Shown piece after piece: positions 62,671-64,000 of a DNA stretch of 64,000 nucleotides. A model generated the notes under the pieces. The model saw nothing but the letters and a program-made list of their open reading frames with translations. It was not told where the DNA came from and did not search any database. The position numbers were made by a program, and so were the translations under genes. The stretch covers positions 744,001-808,000 of the forward strand of contig CAWGZJ010000011.1 in NCBI GenBank assembly GCA_963826975.1, in the 5' to 3' direction. How positions within the stretch are numbered: position 1 is the stretch's first letter; each line of letters begins with the position of its first letter. This DNA is from Palsa-883 sp963826975. GTDB taxonomy: Bacteria; Pseudomonadota; Alphaproteobacteria; Acetobacterales; Acetobacteraceae.

Positions 62671-63954
62671 CTACCCCGCCTCGATCCGGATTAGCGACGG
62701 CGCTTCCAGCACCGCGTCCAGCGCGCCAATCCGATCCAGTGCCGCGCGCATCGCGCTCTCGCGTGTTTCGTGCGTTACCAGAACGACCGGCACCGCCTCG
62801 CCGGGCGCCCGCCCTCGTTGCAGCATCGACTCTAACGACACGCCATGATCACGTAGCGCCGCGGCAACATCAGCGATCACCCCGGGCCGATCCACCACCA
62901 TCAGCCGCAGATAATACGGCCCGACATGCGCCGAGATCGGCACCGAGGGCGCATCGCTCAGCGCGCCACCCCACACCGGCGTGCTGCGCCCGCGCGCCAG
63001 GTCCACCAGATCGGCCACTACCGCCGATGCGGTCGGACCGGCGCCCGCACCGCGCCCCTCCAGCATCACGCGGCCGACGAAATCGCCCTCGGTCACCACC
63101 GCGTTGAACACCCCGTCCACGCGGGCGATCGGCGCCGTTTCCGGCACCATGCAGGGATGCACGCGGGCCTCGATCCCCGCCTCGGTCTGCCGCGCCAGGC
63201 CCAGCAGCTTGATGCGATACCCGAGCTCCTTCGCAAAGCCGATATCCAGCGCCGAGACCCCGCGAATGCCCTCGACATGCACCGCGTTGAACGCCACCGG
63301 CCGGCCAAACGCCAGCGCCGCCAGGATCGCCAGCTTGTGCGCTGCGTCGATGCCATCGATGTCGAAACTCGGATCGGTCTCGGCATACCCAAGCCGCTGC
63401 GCATCGGCGAGCACATCGGCGAATTCCCGCCCGTGCTCGCGCATCTGGGTCAGGATGTAATTGCAGGTCCCGTTCAAAATCCCAGCGATCCGGCTGATCC
63501 GATTGCCCGCCAGCCCCTCGCGCAACGCCTTGATCACCGGGATTCCACCGGCGACCGCGGCCTCGAACGCCAGCGTCACCCCCTTGGCGTCCGCCGCCGC
63601 CGCCAACGCCGCCCCGTGCACCGCCAGCATCGCCTTGTTGGCGGTCACCACCGGTTTGCCGGCCGCGATCGCCGCTTCCACCAACGCGCGCGCCGGTCCG
63701 TCCGCGCCGCCGATCGCCTCCACCACCACATCGACGCCGGCATCCCCGGCCAACGCCACCGGATCGTCGTACCAGCGCAACCCGCCCAGCGGCACGCCGC
63801 GATCCTTGGTGCGGTCCCGCGCCGAGACCGCGGTGACGGCGATCGGCACACCGGCACGCGCTGTGACGATCTCGGCATTGTCGCGCAGCATGGTCAGCAC
63901 CCCGGCGCCGACAGTGCCCAGGCCCGCGACCGCGACGGAGAGGGGACGGGTCAT
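62671..63954 (-). CDS. hom: Homoserine dehydrogenase
   Basis: 427 residues. Reduces aspartate semialdehyde to homoserine for threonine and methionine synthesis. The N-terminal NAD(P) motif is VAVAGLGTVGAGVLTMLRD. The catalytic domain has GILNGTCNYILTQM, YAETDPSFDIDGIDAAHKLA with the catalytic acidic and lysine residues, and ALAFGRPV. The C-terminal ACT domain (YYLRLMVVDRPGVIADVAAA) allows threonine feedback control. ATG 63954 is chosen; TTG 63975 is also in frame. In many alphaproteobacteria hom, glpX and recJ are consecutive, and here an insert of about 16 kb separates them. Confidence 0.95.
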   Translation of the reverse strand: MTRPLSVAVAGLGTVGAGVLTMLRDNAEIVTARAGVPIAVTAVSARDRTKDRGVPLGGLRWYDDPVALAGDAGVDVVVEAIGGADGPARALVEAAIAAGKPVVTANKAMLAVHGAALAAAADAKGVTLAFEAAVAGGIPVIKALREGLAGNRISRIAGILNGTCNYILTQMREHGREFADVLADAQRLGYAETDPSFDIDGIDAAHKLAILAALAFGRPVAFNAVHVEGIRGVSALDIGFAKELGYRIKLLGLARQTEAGIEARVHPCMVPETAPIARVDGVFNAVVTEGDFVGRVMLEGRGAGAGPTASAVVADLVDLARGRSTPVWGGALSDAPSVPISAHVGPYYLRLMVVDRPGVIADVAAALRDHGVSLESMLQRGRAPGEAVPVVLVTHETRESAMRAALDRIGALDAVLEAPSLIRIEAG

Positions 63955-64000
63955 GGATGGGCTGCTGCGCGGCAAGGCAGCAGGCTGATGAGCATCATGG

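Overview
The window is high-GC DNA with alphaproteobacterial gene content. The gene mix (IclR-controlled acyl-CoA catabolism, GMC and luciferase-like oxidoreductases, GlpX, RecJ, abundant NodT/RND and MsrPQ genes, characteristic palindromic intergenic repeats) fits a member of the Acetobacteraceae/Rhodospirillales. This is inference; no 16S gene is present.

Layout. 1-7975 is chromosomal backbone: the end of a sugar-type ABC importer (two permeases, the second frameshifted), an acyl-CoA synthetase plus MaoC-like dehydratase pair, a branched-chain-type substrate-binding protein, an IclR regulator and a serine hydrolase. Two related 16-bp palindromes, one before the synthetase and one before iclR, look like IclR operators.

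7987-43744 is an integrated genomic island. A 62/63-bp direct repeat containing the 3' half of tRNA-Glu lies at both ends; the intact tRNA-Glu(TTC) is at the right end and a tyrosine recombinase is at the left end. Cargo: an outer-membrane factor/MFP/RND efflux operon divergent from an OmpR-type two-component pair; a COG4705 membrane protein; an orphan OmpR regulator; a second OmpR/sensor pair; a periplasmic copper and oxidative-stress block (tandem DUF305 protein, YVTN beta-propeller, CopC, CopD, MsrP, MsrQ); an OprP-like porin; small lipoproteins and unrecognised small genes; an IS21-family element sitting in a broken gene; and an IS66-like element next to the right att site. Three promoter regions in the island share a 20-bp motif (TTTA-N-CC-N-CG-N-GCGAAGCGG), which may mark one regulon.

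43775-64000 is backbone again: recJ (frameshifted), glpX, a membrane protein of unknown role, an ECF sigma factor with a DGPF/YCII partner, an HtrA-like protease divergent from a protease-fold paralogue that has lost all three catalytic residues and is followed by a LuxR-type regulator, a GT61 glycosyltransferase, two flavin monooxygenases of the NtaA/SnaA type, a GMC oxidoreductase, a lipoprotein and homoserine dehydrogenase. Two degenerate group II intron pieces occur at 53.2 and 62 kb; the second sits in the loop of a palindromic repeat.

At least eight genes in both backbone and island read through only if a 1-2 base indel is corrected. Some may be real pseudogenes, but the number and spread (including recJ) make residual sequence error a serious possibility.
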